The notes beneath the pieces are model-generated. The model was not told the origin of the DNA, made no database searches, and saw only the letters and a program-made list of their open reading frames with translations. Shown here one piece after another: positions 61,347-64,000 of a DNA stretch of 64,000 nucleotides. Positions within the stretch are counted from its first letter, which is position 1, and every line of letters begins with the position of its first letter. Both the position numbers and the translations under genes were made by a program. Origin of the DNA: Sporodiniella umbellata (lineage: Eukaryota > Mucoromycota > Mucoromycetes > Mucorales > Rhizopodaceae). The stretch spans positions 1 through 64,000 of the forward strand of contig JAIXMR010000094.1 of assembly GCA_025677835.1 (NCBI GenBank), read 5' to 3'.

Positions 61347-63842
61347 TTAGGAAAAACCTATGTTTGCTTTTCGTTTCTTTTTTCCGTCTCCAAACTGACG
61401 GTCCCATTTTCTGATTTCTACTAGTGACCCCATCTCTTCACTTGAACTAGGTGGAACCATTTTCAGTGCTTCTTTGAAGTGCTCCATATTTAAAGGAACT
61501 GGTTTCCCTGTCTTTATCTGCTCCTGTACGGACTTCAGAGCGGCCGTCACACATACATTTTTTAGATCAGATCCAGAATAATGTTGTGTTGTTTTGGCCA
61601 ATTCAGGCAGCAGCACTTCGTGTTGCTCATCTCGCATTAGTATGTTAAATATTTCTAACCGATCTTGCTCCGTAGGTAAATCAACTAAAAAAATCAATGT
61701 GTGTTTATATATTAAGTGTTTTACCTAAAATGCGGCGAGGCATACGTCGCATTACAGCATCATCCAGATCAAAGGGCCGGTTTGTTGCTGCCATCACTAT
61801 TACACCTTGGTTCTGACTTGATAGGCCATCCCACTCAACCATAAACTGGTTGATAATTTCCCTGTGAGATTTAGACGAATGATCTGATCCACGTTTACTC
61901 ATCAAGCTATCTACTTCATCAATAAATATCACGCATGGTGACAGTTTTCTTGCTAATGAAAATATAGCGCGCACATTCTTCTCTCCTTGTCCCACGTACA
62001 TGTCATATCTACCTGTGTAATTATTTTTCAGATCTTTCTTCCATGAACTTACATGTCACTTGCTTGAATATCCAGCATTCTACTTCCGCTCTCCTTGGCA
62101 ACAGCTTTAGCCAGCATAGTCTAAGTCGTATAAGTATATGATCAGTTCTCTATTCAAGTTACCTTGCCAGTTCCAGGCGGACCAAACAACAATACTCCAG
62201 GAACAAAATTTTTCTTCAAGATACCCGTCTGAAATAAATCAGGGTGAGTTAAAGGCAACGAAATCAATGACTGTAGAGTATCAATAGTACTAGCAGGCGC
62301 TCTTATATCTTTGAAGGATCCCTGTATATTGTCTTTCATAAATTCATTTAGTCCTTCTTCTGCTTACATATATGAAAATAAAGCCTACCTGGATTTACAA
62401 TTCTTGGTAGCAGTTTTCTTTCATACTTATTGGCTGTTTGCTTAATAGAGGATATGTCAATGTTCTTGCTCCATTTTTTCAAGCTTTTTTTGGATGACTT
62501 GGATGTCTCAGAAACAATCTGATGAGCAGTTACCAAATCCTCTAAAGCCAGTTTTGTTTTTCCTTTTTCTAAAGCATAGCCAATGGCTACCGCTGCACGT
62601 CGATCGGCATCTTGTAAGGTCCATAATGCATCTGACATGCCTTCTGTTTGGGCCAAGTCGTTTATCCAATCCTCTTGAGGCACTTCAAGTGCGTGCTTTA
62701 GAGTACAAAGAGTTACAAACCCCTTGGCATTCATCTCTGCTGTTCGCCGTTTTGCGTCCTCCTGCATTTTTTCCTTCCAAGCACTCCAGCTGTCATTAGG
62801 GGGTAAAAGCGTAGTAGTGCGCATATGGGTAAGAATAGGCGCAAAATATTCCTTTATCGAGGTGTGATGTGATGTTAAAAACATCAGACTGTGCCCTTTT
62901 TGTTTCAGATCCTCCACTGCCGATACTAATGACTTTAACATTAGGCGTGAGAAGGCATCCTGCATTACTGCATAATCTCTTAGATAAATTATTTTGCTTT
63001 CTTTGTTGGTCAAAGCGTTTTTAAACATTTGTGTATATTTTTGAGAAACTTGATTAAGCAAAGACACGGTGACTTTATCTGTTTTTTCTTTCTCCATCCC
63101 CAATAAATCACTGACATCAATACTATTACTGTCTTCTTTTTCGTCTTCTTTGTCTTCTTCTTTCTCGCCCTCTCTTTCCTCTTCTTCTTTGTCTGTTTCG
63201 GCCAATGGCTTCACTGTAAGCATTGCATTTGAGTCCATATCTTGAGCTGAAATCAAAGGTAATAATGAAGCAGCTTTTTTTGAAAGAGGATTAAAATAAC
63301 AGATATAACTTGAAGACTGTTTCGAAAGGTTTTTAAAGAGATACTTACGATGACGATGAAAAGTTTGTTGAGCCAAAGACATTAAATCAAAGGAGTCTAA
63401 TACAAACAAATCTGCCTTAACATTAACAGCTAAACGGCGAGCCAAATGATCTGAAAAATAGCATGATCCGGGGTGGGGTATAATCAATTCCAAGTGATCT
63501 GTATGGTTAAATCCAGCCATTGATCCTTTGGGTGCTAAGCTTGATCGGCTCGTCCATTCAAGCTCTTTCCAAGCACCAGTGTCGACAAAAGAGTTGTATT
63601 CCTCAGTTGTTTGAATCTTACTGTGTTCAAAATAATGCGTTGACAAGAAAGTGTCTACTGTTGATTAAACTAAAATCCTCAGGGGAAAAGTTGTTACCTG
63701 GTAATTTAAGCCGCTTTCTTAGCAATTTTGATCGTCCTCTACTTAAAGATCTCTCAGCGCTAACTGTGGTGTTTGTATGAATCCACGAGCCAATGTAATA
63801 TCGAGGTATTATACGGCTAGATCGATTCAATAAGATCGACAT
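61347..63842 (-). CDS. Mitochondrial AAA ATPase, Msp1/ATAD1-related
   Basis: Seven exons: 63842-63698, 63657-63349, 63246-62389, 62359-62163, 62120-62053, 62008-61725 and 61684-61347; 732 residues. The N terminus (SILLNRSSRIIPRYYIGSW) is a basic mitochondrial-type presequence. About 370 residues of divergent N-domain follow, including an acidic Glu/Asp/Lys stretch. The C-terminal AAA module shows Walker A GPPGTGK (about 497-503), pore loop YDMYVGQGEKNV, Walker B CVIFIDEVDS and AATNRPFDLDDAVMRRMPRR. The AAA part groups with the Msp1/katanin/spastin clade; large versions like this are found in fungi but their function is poorly defined. The intron between 62388 and 62360 is only 29 nt (26 nt with the alternative acceptor) yet is required to keep the frame. 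The 102-nt intron in the N-domain is stop-free and in frame. Confidence 0.88.
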
Positions 63843-64000
63843 GAAGCTGTAAATAGATATCTTTTTAAAAAAAAAATAAAAAATTTATATACAGTCGTTT
63901 TAACACCAAAGGGCCGTTTTATTTCGGACGTAACTGTTTTATTTTTGGAAATAGTCGATTTTAACTTTAAACCAAGTTGTTTGAATTTTCAGATAATAGC
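63843..64000. promoter_or_regulatory. Upstream region of AAA ATPase gene
   Basis: AT-rich end of the window upstream of the minus-strand ATPase start. No second gene is visible before the edge. Confidence 0.4.

Overview
This window is nuclear DNA from an intron-rich, AT-rich fungus, most likely an early-diverging one (Mucoromycota-like). I base that on many short GT-AG introns (mostly 45-110 nt), dense A/T homopolymer runs in promoters and introns, and fungal forms of conserved proteins: a Slt2-type MAP kinase, a Kin1-type kinase with a KA1 tail, Ptm1, a Ran1-like kinase and Ach1. The exact taxon is inference. There is no bacterial operon structure, no CRISPR array, no rRNA and no confident intact tRNA. 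Most exon structures below were built by joining splice sites by eye and checking that reading phase and protein family continuity hold.

Layout. 1-8.8 kb: an MSP/ASH-like protein, mitochondrial ribosomal protein uS14m, a Ptm1/GPR107 seven-helix protein and a two-finger C2H2 protein. 8.8-19.4 kb: cell-wall-integrity MAPK (minus) divergent from a bHLH factor (plus), a GT49 glycosyltransferase (minus) divergent from IPI3 (plus), then a KIN1-like kinase (minus). 21.6-29.7 kb: two almost identical S-adenosylmethionine decarboxylase genes, head to head, as ~2.03-kb inverted arms around a ~4-kb gene-free spacer. 29.9-41.7 kb: RPP40, a Ran1-like kinase, mitochondrial processing peptidase alpha and a long formin. 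41.7-50.5 kb: a small GPI-type protein, a subtilisin-like protease, a GH36 alpha-galactosidase-like enzyme and Ku70 (14 exons). 51.3-56.2 kb: a secreted beta-helix-like protein, an unresolved locus and an unrecognised secreted protein. 56.7-64 kb: an APC-family amino-acid permease, acetyl-CoA hydrolase/transferase (ACH1) and a mitochondrial AAA ATPase.

The genes do not form one pathway. Themes are signalling and cell polarity (MAPK, KIN1, Ran1-like kinase, formin), RNA and ribosome biogenesis (IPI3, RPP40, uS14m), mitochondrial function (MPP alpha, AAA ATPase, ACH1), and secreted proteins (42-56 kb). The strongest second-look items are the inverted SPE2 duplication with two upstream ORFs that differ only synonymously between copies, a group of candidate ultra-short introns (19-32 nt), and an unrecognised locus at 53.6-54.9 kb.
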